Assembly (NCBI RefSeq): GCF_014203735.1
Contig: NZ_JACHJQ010000004.1
Location: 310,001-374,000 of the forward strand
Length of the DNA stretch: 64,000 nt
Origin: Actinophytocola algeriensis
GTDB lineage: Bacteria; Actinomycetota; Actinomycetes; Mycobacteriales; Pseudonocardiaceae
Direction of reading: 5' to 3'
The notes under the pieces were generated by a model that saw only the letters and a program-made list of their open reading frames with translations, was not told where the DNA came from and searched no databases. Shown here piece by piece: positions 7,913-16,933 of the stretch (the first letter of the stretch is position 1; each line of letters begins with the position of its first letter). Made by a program: the position numbers and the translations under genes.

Positions 7913-10651
7913 CTACAGCTCGTCGATCAGCCGCTGGACGCGATCGGCGTCAGCGGTGCGGTGATGGTTCCGGAACAGCTCCACGGCCTGTTGCCAGGAA
8001 TCCCGGGCCTCCTCGTGGCGACCGAGCGCCACGAGCGAATGACCGAGCCCTTCGAGGACGTCGGCCTTGTTGTAGGTGTTACCGATGCCTTGAAGACGAT
8101 CGGCAGCCCGCTGGTAGTAGTCCGTGGCTTGGGCGTGATCACCGGTGTGGTGGGCGATGTAGCCGAGGCTGTCCAAGGTGCCCGCTTCAGCCTCGGGATC
8201 GCGGTGACGGGAGAGTATGGAGAGCGCGGCCTCGCAATGCCCTCGAGCTTTGTCGTAGTCACCGAGCTGTGCGTGGCACCAGCCCATCGAGTTGAGTCCA
8301 GAGGCCTCCCACACCGGTGTGCCCAGGCGCCGGTACAGGGACACAGCGTGCATGAAGTGTTCTAGTGCTCGCTCGTGTTCCCCGTGCCGCGACCGGATGC
8401 TTCCGATGTGGCGGTGAGCGTCGGCCTGACCGCGGAGATCGTCGGTGTGCTCGGCCAAGGCGAGGGCGACTTGAAGATGCTCGAACGCTTCCGCGTTGCG
8501 ATCCACTCGGTGCAACGCGCGGCCGAGACGGAGATAGGCACGGGCCCGGATGCCTGGGTCGTCGAGATCATTGGCGGCGGCCAGCCCGGCCTGCCAGACG
8601 ACGAGGTCGTCGTGGCGGTGTTCGCGCCGGTCGTGGAAGTTTACCAGTGCCCAGGCCAGCTGCCACACGACGTGGTGCCACTCCAGCGTGGCGGTCAGCT
8701 GTTGCGTTGCCAGCAAACAAGAGTGTTCGGCCACGAACCACGCCTCGGCTGCCGCCTCGTCGGGCAGTGGTTGGGGCTCCTCCGGTGCTGGGAGGCTGAG
8801 TTCGATCGGTTGGCGAGGCGGCGGCAGGAGTTGGTTGCCGACATAGGCGGTGTGCAGGAAGAAGGCGACAAGCCGGCGCGTCGCGGCCTCCTGGTCTTCC
8901 TGAGTCTGGTTGCTGCCGACTTGTTCCGTGGCGTAATGGCGGACCAGGTCGTGCATCCGGTACCGACTGGAGGCTTCCTGGTCGATCAAGGAAACCTGCG
9001 TCAACCCGCGTAGCACCACCCTGGTTTGTGTCCTCGGCAATCCCGCGAGGTTGGCAGCGGCCCGGAGACTGATGTCCGGGCCGGGAGCGATGGCGAGCAG
9101 GCCGAGCACCCGGGTCTGTTCCGAGGTGAGGGCGGCATAGGACCAGGAGAGCACTGTCGGCAGGCTGACCGCTGGATCGTCGTCCTCCAACGCACTCAAC
9201 CGGGCTTCGCGGAGATCCTCGGCCACAGAAGCGAGCGAGCTGTGGGGGTTGGTCTGTACGCGGCCGGCGACGATGCTCAATGCAAGCGGAATCCCTCCGC
9301 AGTAGGCCAGGATCTCGTCGGTAGCGGCGGGTTCGGCGGCGATCCGGTCGGCACCGAGCCGCGCGGACAGCAGGGCGCGGGCCTGGGACTCCGGCAGGAC
9401 GTCGATGGGCACGTGGCGGGCGCCGTGTCCGGTGATGAGGCCGGTGAGCCGGTTGCGGCTGGTCACCAGGACGAGACAACCGGAGGTGCCGGGGAGCAGC
9501 GGACGGACCTGGTCGGAGTCCCGTGCGTTGTCCAGTAGCAGGAGCATCCGCCGGCCGGCGATCAGGCTTCGGTACAGCCCGGCCTGCGAGTCGAGGTTGG
9601 CCGGGATCCGTGCCGCGGGCACCTCGAAGGCGTCCAGCAGGTTGCGGATGGCCTCGGCCGGCGGCATCGGCGATCCGGAGGGGTCGAACCCGCGCAGGTT
9701 CAGGTACAGCTGGCCGTCGGGAAAGCGGTCGGCTACCTGGAAGGCCCAGTGCACGGCCAGCGCGGTCTTGCCGATGCCGCCGCCACCGGCGACGGTCGAG
9801 ATCAACACCGATCCATCGTCCACAGTGGACTCGTCGAGAAACCTCAGCAACGTCTTCAGCTCCGCGGCACGGCCGACGAAATCCCGGGTCGGCGCCGGAA
9901 TCTGGCGCGGCACCACCTCGCCTGGCGTGGCCTGGACGCGCTCGCCGGGGGCGACCGAGGCGAGGAGCCGCACGGTCTCGTCAGCGGAGGGGCGCCGGGC
10001 CGGGCTCGGGTCGACCAGTGCGGACAGGACGGTGGCCAGCGGTTCGTCCACCATGCCTTCCGCGGCGACCGACAGGGTCATGCCGAGCGAGAACATGTCC
10101 GACGCGGCCGACGCGGGGTGCCCGTCCAGCACCTCCGGTGCCAGGTAGCCGGGAGTCCCGGCGTTCCGCTCGCTTCCGGTCACGGTGACCTCGGCCCACA
10201 CCGCGACGCCGAGATCGGCGAGCTTCGCCGTCCCGTCCTCGGCGAGGAGCACGTTGCCCAAGGTGACGTCCCGGTGCACCATGCCTCTGGCGTGCATGGC
10301 CGACAACGCCGTGGCGATCTGCCTGCCGACGTGTGCCGCCCGGCGTGGCGGCAGCGGACCGCCGGCCCGCACGACCTCGGCGAGACTGCGTGCCGGCAGG
10401 TACTCCATCACCAGCCACCGCACACCGTCCTCGACGACCACGTCGAATACGGTGACCACGTTCGGGTGAAGCAGTCCAGCCCCGATCCGCGCCTCCCTGC
10501 GGATACCCTCGCGGTCCCCGGTACTCGCCTGCTTCACCGCGACCACCCGGCGAAGCTCCACGTCAGTCGCCCGCCACACCTCCCCCATACCGCCCGCGCC
10601 CGCAACGTCCTCGAGCCGGTACCTACCCGCGATGACGTCCCCGCTACGCAC
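7913..10651 (-). CDS. Ser/Thr kinase / NB-ARC ATPase / TPR fusion (AfsR-like STAND protein)
   Basis: A 912-aa three-module protein. Residues 1-240 are a Hanks-type kinase (VAVK40, HRD 126-128, DLG 146-148, APE 171-173). About 255-570 is an NB-ARC STAND ATPase, with P-loop GGGGIGKT (289-296), LLLLDNA as Walker B, GGIPLAL and MHD (566-568). The rest is helical with TPR-like repeats from about 690. In the catalytic loop HRDVTLGN the Lys normally two residues after Asp is Thr and DFG reads DLG, so activity may be altered. It stands alone, convergent with the galactosidase. Signalling or immune-type roles are both possible; neither can be fixed from sequence. Confidence 0.88.
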   Translation of the reverse strand: MRSGDVIAGRYRLEDVAGAGGMGEVWRATDVELRRVVAVKQASTGDREGIRREARIGAGLLHPNVVTVFDVVVEDGVRWLVMEYLPARSLAEVVRAGGPLPPRRAAHVGRQIATALSAMHARGMVHRDVTLGNVLLAEDGTAKLADLGVAVWAEVTVTGSERNAGTPGYLAPEVLDGHPASAASDMFSLGMTLSVAAEGMVDEPLATVLSALVDPSPARRPSADETVRLLASVAPGERVQATPGEVVPRQIPAPTRDFVGRAAELKTLLRFLDESTVDDGSVLISTVAGGGGIGKTALAVHWAFQVADRFPDGQLYLNLRGFDPSGSPMPPAEAIRNLLDAFEVPAARIPANLDSQAGLYRSLIAGRRMLLLLDNARDSDQVRPLLPGTSGCLVLVTSRNRLTGLITGHGARHVPIDVLPESQARALLSARLGADRIAAEPAATDEILAYCGGIPLALSIVAGRVQTNPHSSLASVAEDLREARLSALEDDDPAVSLPTVLSWSYAALTSEQTRVLGLLAIAPGPDISLRAAANLAGLPRTQTRVVLRGLTQVSLIDQEASSRYRMHDLVRHYATEQVGSNQTQEDQEAATRRLVAFFLHTAYVGNQLLPPPRQPIELSLPAPEEPQPLPDEAAAEAWFVAEHSCLLATQQLTATLEWHHVVWQLAWALVNFHDRREHRHDDLVVWQAGLAAANDLDDPGIRARAYLRLGRALHRVDRNAEAFEHLQVALALAEHTDDLRGQADAHRHIGSIRSRHGEHERALEHFMHAVSLYRRLGTPVWEASGLNSMGWCHAQLGDYDKARGHCEAALSILSRHRDPEAEAGTLDSLGYIAHHTGDHAQATDYYQRAADRLQGIGNTYNKADVLEGLGHSLVALGRHEEARDSWQQAVELFRNHHRTADADRVQRLIDEL

Positions 10652-10685
10652 CGTTCCAGACTAAACGACAGGTGATAATGGCGGA

Positions 10686-11285
10686 GTGGCCACGAAGATC
10701 AGGAAGTACCAGCCGGGCGAGGAGCGGGTGTTGTACGACATCTGCCTGTTGACCGGCGACAGCGGCGTGGACGCGACCACGTTGTACCAGGACCCGCGGT
10801 TGCTCGGCGAGGTGTACGTCGGCCCGTACCTGCGCTTCGCCGCGGCCCTGGCCCTGGTCGGCGTGGACGATTCCGGCGTCGCCGGGTACGTGCTGGGCGT
10901 CCCGGACACCGTCGCGTTCGAGCGGTGGTGCGAGCGCGAGTGGTGGCCTGAGCTGCGGGAGCGCTACCCGCTGGGCACCTTCCCCGACAGCTCTCCTGAC
11001 GACCGCATCGTCCGCCTGATCCACACCCCGCCGGCCGCGAGCCCGGACGTGGTGGAGCGCTACCCGGCGCACCTGCACATCGACCTGTTGCCCAGACTGC
11101 AAGGCAAGGGCGACGGCCGCCGGTTGCTGACCGCGCTGCTGGACGGCCTCGCGGCGATGGGCGCGCCGGGCATCCACCTGGGTGTGAGCCTGGCCAACGA
11201 GAACGCGATCGGCTTCTACCGCCGCATGGGTTTCACCGACGTGCAGGCGTACACGCACTCGCTCGTGATGGCCCGCGTGCTGTGA
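10686..11285 (+). CDS. GNAT-family N-acetyltransferase
   Basis: A 199-aa GNAT protein. The acetyl-CoA pyrophosphate loop appears as LQGKGDGRRLL, and the C-terminus has the typical NENAIGFYRRMGF strand-helix. The region around PAHLHIDLLPRLQGKG resembles acetyltransferases related to the C-terminal domain of O-GlcNAcase; the substrate is unknown. GTG start at 10686, divergent from the kinase fusion with only 34 bp between them. Its stop codon lies inside the first unit of a palindromic repeat cluster. Confidence 0.85.
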   Translation: MATKIRKYQPGEERVLYDICLLTGDSGVDATTLYQDPRLLGEVYVGPYLRFAAALALVGVDDSGVAGYVLGVPDTVAFERWCEREWWPELRERYPLGTFPDSSPDDRIVRLIHTPPAASPDVVERYPAHLHIDLLPRLQGKGDGRRLLTALLDGLAAMGAPGIHLGVSLANENAIGFYRRMGFTDVQAYTHSLVMARVL

Positions 11286-11395
11286 AAGACGCGTTCGGGG
11301 CGTCGCCGGTGCCGTGAAACGCGCGTTTGGGCCGTTGAGTGCCCCGAAAGCGTCTTTCAGGGCGTGACCGGTGCCGTGAAAGCGCCTTTCACGGC
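11282..11395. repeat. Composite palindromic repeat, copy A
   Basis: Four units of a GTGAAAGNCGC / GCGNCTTTCAC family fill the gap between two convergent genes. Units 1 and 3 are inverted copies of each other, and unit 4 (about 11373-11395) is a perfect palindrome with 10-bp arms around CGC. The order and spacing match copy B at 24686-24802, including a shared GTTGAGTGCC linker between units 2 and 3. Confidence 0.75.
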
Positions 11396-11404
11396 ACCAC
11401 AGCA

Positions 11405-12292
11405 CTAGATGCCGAGGTGGGTGGCCACCTTGTCCGTGTGGGTGTCCGCGTCGCCGAAGGCCAGTGCGCTCGACATCGCGTGGCGGGTGTAGTGGTGCAG
11501 GTCGTGTTCCGCGGTGAAGGCGATGGCGCCGTGGACCTGGTGGCCCAGTGCGCAGACCCGCTCGTAGGCCTCGCTCACCCACGACTTCGCCACCGACACC
11601 TCGACGTCCGAGGGCAGGTCGCGGGACAGGCGCCAGATCGCCTCGTACGCGATGAACCGGGCGCTCATCACGTCGATGGCCATGTTCGCGCAGTGGTGTT
11701 GCACGGCCTGGAAGGCGCCGATCGGTTTGCCGAACTGTTCGCGTTCCTTGGCGTACGACACAGTCTTGTCCAGTACCGCCTGTGCGCCGCCGACCATCTC
11801 CGCGCAGGTGGCCGCCGCGCCGTACGCCTCGATGGGCGCCGTCGAGACCGGTGCGCCGGAGACGGGACCGTGCTCCACCCGGTACGTCGGGGCTGGGCCC
11901 ACCACCGTCACCGGCGTGCACGAGGCCTCCGTCGTCAGCACCAGACCCGAAGGGCCGACCACGAGCAGAGCGGAAGCTTCCGCTGCCCACGGGACCAGTG
12001 CCCCGGAGAACGGCACGTACGCGAACACCTCACCGGCCGCGACGCGGGGACGCAGCGACGGGACCGCCATCCCGCAGATCAGCGACGAGAGGTACGGCAC
12101 GGCGACGCGCGCCCGGCCGAGTTCCTCGATGATCAGGCACGCCTCGAGGAAACCGAAGTCCTCGAAGGGCAGTGCCTGCCAGCCGAGGTCGGTGATCTCC
12201 TTCCAGACGTCGTCGCCGGTGCGGCCCGCCAGGAACTCGCGGGCCGTGTCGGCGACCATCCGCTGGTCCTCCGTCAGGGTCAGGTCCGCCAT
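11405..12292 (-). CDS. Acyl-CoA dehydrogenase family protein (short)
   Basis: A 295-aa flavoenzyme of the acyl-CoA dehydrogenase fold, shorter than the usual 380-400 aa: the N-terminal helical and beta domains are reduced while the C-terminal helices (KEREQFGKPIGAFQAVQH) are well kept. Short forms often work as the beta partner in heteromeric dehydrogenases of steroid or cyclic-acid side-chain degradation, so pairing with the 404-aa dehydrogenase of this operon is likely. The ATG overlaps the preceding VOC gene's stop. Confidence 0.85.
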   Translation of the reverse strand: MADLTLTEDQRMVADTAREFLAGRTGDDVWKEITDLGWQALPFEDFGFLEACLIIEELGRARVAVPYLSSLICGMAVPSLRPRVAAGEVFAYVPFSGALVPWAAEASALLVVGPSGLVLTTEASCTPVTVVGPAPTYRVEHGPVSGAPVSTAPIEAYGAAATCAEMVGGAQAVLDKTVSYAKEREQFGKPIGAFQAVQHHCANMAIDVMSARFIAYEAIWRLSRDLPSDVEVSVAKSWVSEAYERVCALGHQVHGAIAFTAEHDLHHYTRHAMSSALAFGDADTHTDKVATHLGI

Positions 12293-13227
12293 CAGCGCCT
12301 GCCGGGGATCTTGTCCGAGCGGACCCACACGCCGGGCCGCTCCTCCCAGAACAGCTGCACCAGCACGCCACCGGTCTGCTTCGGGTGGATGAAGGTGTGC
12401 TTCCAGCGGGCACCGTCCGTGACGCCCTCCTCGTCGTCGAAGGTGGGTACGTCGTGGTGCCGGCACGCGTCGAGCGCCGCGTCCCAGTCCGCGACCTGGA
12501 ACGTCACGTGGTGCGCGGCGGGACCGTTGCGGGACAGGAACTTGTCGATGAACGAGTCGTCGCCGCGGGAGGTGATGACCTCCAGGCAGATGCTGGAGCC
12601 GGGCACGTTCAGCACCAGGTCCGCCATGTCCGGGTGCTCGTCGTCGGCGGTGCGCCACACCTCGACCACCCCGAGCAGTTCGCGGTACCACGCCGACAGC
12701 TCGTCGCGGTCCGGGAAGGCCTGGCAGACGTGGTCCAGGTTCACGATGCCGAGCGTCGGACCGTCCACAGGGGACGTCGGGACCGGGACGGCGGCCTCGT
12801 CGCCCGTCATGGTCAGCGCGCCGGGGCCGCGGAGGCGGAACAGGACGCCGGGGCCGTGTGCGGGCGGGGACAGCGACGCCTCCACCCACTTGCCCGGCAC
12901 GCCGTCGGTGATCTTGATGCCGCGTTCGTCCAGTTCGGTCACCGCCGCGTCCAGGTCCGGGACCTCGACACCGATGTGGTGCAGGCCGGGACGGCCGCCG
13001 TGGTCGTCCAGCCAGCGCTGGATCGGCGAGTCGTCACCGGACGGCGCCAGGACCTGCCATTCGTGGCCCCACGTGCCGGGGATCTCCAGGCGGGCGCCGC
13101 GGACGCCGGCCGGGGCGTTGTCCCAGCGGTGCGTGGTGCGGAAGCCGAACAGCTTCTCCAGCAACGACACCTGCGGTTCGAGGACAGGAACCGCCTGCGC
13201 GACGTGGTCTATGCGGTAGATCTGCAT
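12292..13227 (-). CDS. Two-domain VOC-superfamily protein (glyoxalase/epimerase type)
   Basis: A 311-aa protein with two vicinal-oxygen-chelate modules. Candidate metal ligands sit in IDHVAQ, LHHIGVEV, LDHVCQ and AHHVTFQV. The family includes methylmalonyl-CoA epimerases, glyoxalases and dioxygenases, and the sequence does not fix which. It lies 11 bp after the crotonase and is coupled to the short dehydrogenase, so it should act in the same acyl-CoA pathway. The ATG was chosen because the upstream frame belongs to the crotonase gene. Confidence 0.8.
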   Translation of the reverse strand: MQIYRIDHVAQAVPVLEPQVSLLEKLFGFRTTHRWDNAPAGVRGARLEIPGTWGHEWQVLAPSGDDSPIQRWLDDHGGRPGLHHIGVEVPDLDAAVTELDERGIKITDGVPGKWVEASLSPPAHGPGVLFRLRGPGALTMTGDEAAVPVPTSPVDGPTLGIVNLDHVCQAFPDRDELSAWYRELLGVVEVWRTADDEHPDMADLVLNVPGSSICLEVITSRGDDSFIDKFLSRNGPAAHHVTFQVADWDAALDACRHHDVPTFDDEEGVTDGARWKHTFIHPKQTGGVLVQLFWEERPGVWVRSDKIPGRR

Positions 13228-13238
13228 GGCGGTTCCCT

Positions 13239-13988
13239 TCAGCTCGGGTGCGGCTCGATCCAGTCGTACTCGTTGTCCACCAGTTCCTTGACCAGCCGCA
13301 GGTTGTAGCGGTTCATGGCGGCGACCCGCTCGGCCAGCCCCGCGACCTGCTTCTCGAACTCGTCGGCCGGGAACACGCTGTTCACCAGGCCCAGCTCCAG
13401 CGCCCGCGCGGCGTCGAGCTGGATGCCCGTGAACAGCATCTCCTTCGCGCGCGCCTTGCCGATCCGGCGGGGCAGCCGCTTCACACCACCCCACCCGGGT
13501 GCGGAGCCGCCGAACTCCGGCTGGTCAGGGTCCTCGCCGCCGTTCATGTACTTCGGCTGGTACGGGGGCCGCGCGGACAGCGTGATCTCGACCAGGCCCA
13601 TCTTCGCGGTGTCCGAGCACACGATGAAGTCCGCCGCCAGCGCCAGCTCCAGGCCGCCGCCGACCGCGTAGCCGTGCACGGCCGCGATCACCGGCACCGA
13701 GAGGCGCTCCAGCATGGAGAACGTCTTCTCGCCGAGCCTGCCCTGCTCGATGCGCTCCTTCTTCGTCAGGCCCTCGGACCACTTCAGGTCCATGCCGGCG
13801 CAGAACGCCCGCTCACCGGCGCCGCGCAGCACCACCACGTGCACGTTGTCGTCGTCGTCCGTCTCCGTGCAGAACCGCCGCAGCTCGGTCATCGACTCCG
13901 GAGTCAGCGCGTTCAGCTTCTCCGGCCGGTTCAGCGTGAGCCACGCGACCCGGTCCTCGATCCGGACGTCCAGCGTTTCGTAGGTCAT
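13239..13988 (-). CDS. Enoyl-CoA hydratase/isomerase (crotonase fold)
   Basis: A 249-aa crotonase. The oxyanion-hole elements AFCAGMDLK and HGYAVGGGLELALAADF are both present, followed by a glutamate in MGLVEITL near the usual catalytic position. The insertion YQPKYMNGGEDPDQP before the PGWGGVKRL helix is longer than in simple enoyl-CoA hydratases and may shape an unusual substrate pocket. Fourth from the end of the acyl-CoA operon. Confidence 0.88.
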   Translation of the reverse strand: MTYETLDVRIEDRVAWLTLNRPEKLNALTPESMTELRRFCTETDDDDNVHVVVLRGAGERAFCAGMDLKWSEGLTKKERIEQGRLGEKTFSMLERLSVPVIAAVHGYAVGGGLELALAADFIVCSDTAKMGLVEITLSARPPYQPKYMNGGEDPDQPEFGGSAPGWGGVKRLPRRIGKARAKEMLFTGIQLDAARALELGLVNSVFPADEFEKQVAGLAERVAAMNRYNLRLVKELVDNEYDWIEPHPS

Positions 13989-14015
13989 GTTTCCCTTTCC
14001 CCGACAACGAAGTCT

Positions 14016-15230
14016 CTAGCTCTTGGGCAGTCCGAGCCCTCGGGTGGCGATGACGTTGCGTTGGATCTCGGTGGTCCCACCCAGAAAAGTAGCCGCTACC
14101 GAGTCCAGCCGCAGATGGGTGAACGCGGCACCGAGCGGCGCGTCCTCGCGCTGCCACAGCTCGGCGAGCTGCCCGAACGCCTTCGCACCGGTCCGCGCGA
14201 GCCGCTGGTGCAGCTCCGCGCCGAACAGCTGGCTCACCGAGCCCGCGTAGTCACCCGAGGACGTCGAGTGCCGCGCGAGGTTGTACAGCACCCGGACCTC
14301 GGTGTACCGGCGGGCGATCTCCAGCCGCAGCCCCTCGGTGTCCGGCCGGGCGTGCGCCCGGCCCTCGTCCGACTTCAGGTACTCGACCAAAGTGGACAGT
14401 GCCTGCTCGAACTTGACGGTGGCGCCGATGCCCGCCCGCTCGAAGCCGAGCGCGGTCATCGCGACGTACCAGCCGCGGTTCTCCGCACCGACGCGGTTCG
14501 CGACCGGCACGCGGGCGTCGTCGAAGAACACCTCCGCGAACGGGGTGTCACCGCGGATGTCGGTGATCGGCCGGACGGTCACACCCGGTGTCTCCGTGTC
14601 CACCAGCAGGAACGTGATGCCCTTGTGCTTCGGCGCCGCCGGGTCCGTGCGCACGAGCACGAACATCCAGTCGGCCTGCGCGCCCAGCGACGTCCACACC
14701 TTCTGGCCGTTGACGACGTAGTGGTCGCCGTCGCGCACCGCGCGGGTCCGCAGCGACGCCAGGTCCGACCCGGAGCCCGGCTCGGAGAACCCTTGCACCC
14801 ACGTGGTCTCCCCGCGTGCGATGCGGGGCAGGTGCTCGGCCTTCTGCTCGTCCGTGCCCAGTTCGAGGATCGTCGGGCCGAGCAGGAACGCGCCGATGCC
14901 GTTCACCGTCGGCACGCGCGCCCGCATCATCTCCTCCTGCAGGATGAACTCCTGCTCCGCGGACAGCCCGGCGCCGCCGTACTCCCTCGGCCACTGCGGG
15001 GTGATCCACCCGCGCTCCGCCAGCGCGGCGGCCCAGGCGAGCGCGCCGTCGCGGCGGGCGGGGTCGGGTGACCGGCGGTCCACGGCCCAGCTGTAGCCCC
15101 ACACGTCCTCGGGCTCCAGGCTGTGCTCCGCCTCGGGGTCCGGCCGGTAGGACGCCGGGAAGCGCGTGGTCACGAACGACCGCACCTCGTCCCGGAACTC
15201 GGCCTCCTCGGGGGTGTCTTCCCAGTTCAC
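14016..15230 (-). CDS. Acyl-CoA dehydrogenase
   Basis: A 404-aa full-length FAD-dependent acyl-CoA dehydrogenase. Visible landmarks are the FAD-binding segment FSEPGSGSDLASLRTRA, the beta-domain WTSLGAQADW and the C-terminal LGGTTEIQRNVIATRGLGLP. The GTG start overlaps the ligase stop as GTGA. It probably introduces the alpha,beta double bond in the acyl-CoA made by the upstream ligase, perhaps together with the short dehydrogenase at the operon end. Confidence 0.9.
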   Translation of the reverse strand: MNWEDTPEEAEFRDEVRSFVTTRFPASYRPDPEAEHSLEPEDVWGYSWAVDRRSPDPARRDGALAWAAALAERGWITPQWPREYGGAGLSAEQEFILQEEMMRARVPTVNGIGAFLLGPTILELGTDEQKAEHLPRIARGETTWVQGFSEPGSGSDLASLRTRAVRDGDHYVVNGQKVWTSLGAQADWMFVLVRTDPAAPKHKGITFLLVDTETPGVTVRPITDIRGDTPFAEVFFDDARVPVANRVGAENRGWYVAMTALGFERAGIGATVKFEQALSTLVEYLKSDEGRAHARPDTEGLRLEIARRYTEVRVLYNLARHSTSSGDYAGSVSQLFGAELHQRLARTGAKAFGQLAELWQREDAPLGAAFTHLRLDSVAATFLGGTTEIQRNVIATRGLGLPKS

Positions 15231-16801
15231 CGTGTTGCCTCACCGTCCCACGTCGTGTCCGTGATGCCGTGGTCGCCCTGCTCGCGCAGCTTGTACTTGG
15301 CGACCTTGTCGGTCGGGGTGCGGGGGAGCGCGGCCACGAACTCGACGTACCGCGGCACCATGAACTTCGGCAGCCGCTCCACGCAGAACTCCACCAGCTC
15401 CTCGTGCGTCAGCGACTTCCCCGGCCGCAGCACGACCACGAGCTTCACGTCCTCGTCTTCCAGCTCCGACGGGACCCCGATCGCCGCGCTCTCGAGGATC
15501 GCCGGGTGTGTGTTGATCTCTATCTCCAGGTCGAACGCCGAGATGTTCTCGCCACGGCGGCGGATGGAGTCCTTCATGCGGTCGAGGAAGTAGAAGTACC
15601 CGTCCTCGTCGCACCACACGCGGTCACCGGTGTGGAACCACAGGTTGCGGAACACGTTCGCGGTCGCTTCCGGTGTCCCGTAGTAGCCGCTGGTGATCAC
15701 GTACGGCTGCTTGGGCCGCAGCACCAGCTCACCCGGCTCGCCCGCGGGTAGCTCACGGTCGTGCTCGTCGACCACCGCCGCCGTGAACCGTTCCGAGTGG
15801 ACGGTCCCGCACGAGCCGAGCCGCCACTCGCCGTACGGGCTGCCGGTCGCGATGCCGGCCTCGGTCGACGTGTAGGTCTCCACCGACCGCACGCCGAACC
15901 GTTCCCGCAGCGGCGCGTCCAGCGCGGACTTGCCCATGTAGAACATCTCGAGCGGGTGGTCCTTGTCGCGGGCATGCGGTGGCGCGCTCATCAGGATCGG
16001 GATCATCGAGAACACGGAGAGCGCGAGCTGCGCGTCGAAGTGCCGCACGTCGTCCCAGAACCCGGACGCGCTGAACCGGTCCACCACCGCGATCGACCCA
16101 CCCGACAGCAGCGCGGAGAACACCCCGTCCCACAGCCCCGCCGCGTGGAACAGGGGCAGCGGGCAGTACGTCGTCTTGCCCCACCGGTCGAGGTAGTTCA
16201 GCGAGTCGTACGCGCAGGTCAGTGCGAGTGAGTGGGACACCATCGCGCCCTTGGACGGACCCGTGGTGCCGGACGTGTACATGATCGCCTGCAGGTCCGA
16301 GAACACGACACCGGCACGCGGCTCGGTCGCGTCGCGGCCCCGCAGGCTGTTGAGGCTGACCGCACCCGCTGGTGGTGTTCCCCGGACCACCAGCCGGGTC
16401 AGGCCCGGCAGGCGTTCGAGCGGAAGTGTTTGTCTGTTCGGGTCGCAAGCTCCCCGAAGCCTGCCGAGGTACTCCTCGTCGATGATCAACGTGGTCGAGT
16501 CGGAGCTGAACAGGACGTGTCTCAGCACCTCGCCGCGGTGTGCCGTGTTGACCGGCACCGCGACCGCACCCAGGCGGGCGAGAGCGAAGACCACCGACAC
16601 CAGCTCAGGGCAGTTCGGCAGCATGACGGCGACGTGGTCGCCCTTGCCGACACCCATTCCGATCAGCCCCTGCGCGACGCGGTTGGCGTCGGTGTCCACG
16701 TCGCGGTAGGTGAGATCGCCGTCACGAAAACGTAGAAAGGGCTCGGTCCCATGACTGTCCGCACGTGACCTGAGCACGTCGCCGAGTACGAAACTTTCCA
16801 C
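15227..16801 (-). CDS. AMP-dependent acyl-CoA synthetase (CaiC-like)
   Basis: A 524-aa adenylate-forming ligase that activates a carboxylic acid to its CoA ester. The P-loop-like MYTSGTTGPSKGAM, the YTSTEAG motif and the hinge FLDRMKDSIRRRGENIS with the terminal catalytic Lys in TDKVAKYKL are all present. It is closest in layout to crotonobetaine/carnitine-type ligases, but the substrate cannot be read from sequence. First gene of the five-gene minus operon, so it probably defines the entry compound. GTG start. Confidence 0.9.
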   Translation of the reverse strand: MESFVLGDVLRSRADSHGTEPFLRFRDGDLTYRDVDTDANRVAQGLIGMGVGKGDHVAVMLPNCPELVSVVFALARLGAVAVPVNTAHRGEVLRHVLFSSDSTTLIIDEEYLGRLRGACDPNRQTLPLERLPGLTRLVVRGTPPAGAVSLNSLRGRDATEPRAGVVFSDLQAIMYTSGTTGPSKGAMVSHSLALTCAYDSLNYLDRWGKTTYCPLPLFHAAGLWDGVFSALLSGGSIAVVDRFSASGFWDDVRHFDAQLALSVFSMIPILMSAPPHARDKDHPLEMFYMGKSALDAPLRERFGVRSVETYTSTEAGIATGSPYGEWRLGSCGTVHSERFTAAVVDEHDRELPAGEPGELVLRPKQPYVITSGYYGTPEATANVFRNLWFHTGDRVWCDEDGYFYFLDRMKDSIRRRGENISAFDLEIEINTHPAILESAAIGVPSELEDEDVKLVVVLRPGKSLTHEELVEFCVERLPKFMVPRYVEFVAALPRTPTDKVAKYKLREQGDHGITDTTWDGEATR

Positions 16802-16838
16802 CGGCCCATCGGAGCACGGATACCAACAAAGTGCACAA

Positions 16839-16849
16839 AGGTCGGATGT
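16839..16849. promoter_or_regulatory. TCGGATGT half-site in the ligase / FAH-lut divergent promoter
   Basis: AGGTCGGATGT keeps the right half of the palindrome ACATCGGATGT found before the fuconate dehydratase operon and of ACCTCGGATGT before the fucose dehydrogenase operon. It may tie this operon to the fucose regulator; only the octamer is shared. Confidence 0.4.
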
Positions 16850-16865
16850 ATCGGTGATCGACTGG

Positions 16866-16894
16866 TTCGTGCACGCAGCGTCTGCTGCTAGGCT
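16866..16894 (+). promoter_or_regulatory. Possible sigma70-type promoter of FAH-lutABC
   Basis: TTCGTG and TAGGCT are separated by exactly 17 bp, about 40 bp before the start codon, which AGGGAGG serves as ribosome binding site. Both hexamers are imperfect, so this is tentative. Confidence 0.35.
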
Positions 16895-16933
16895 CCGCGT
16901 ACGTCATCGACCTGTTCACCAGGGAGGTTTGCC

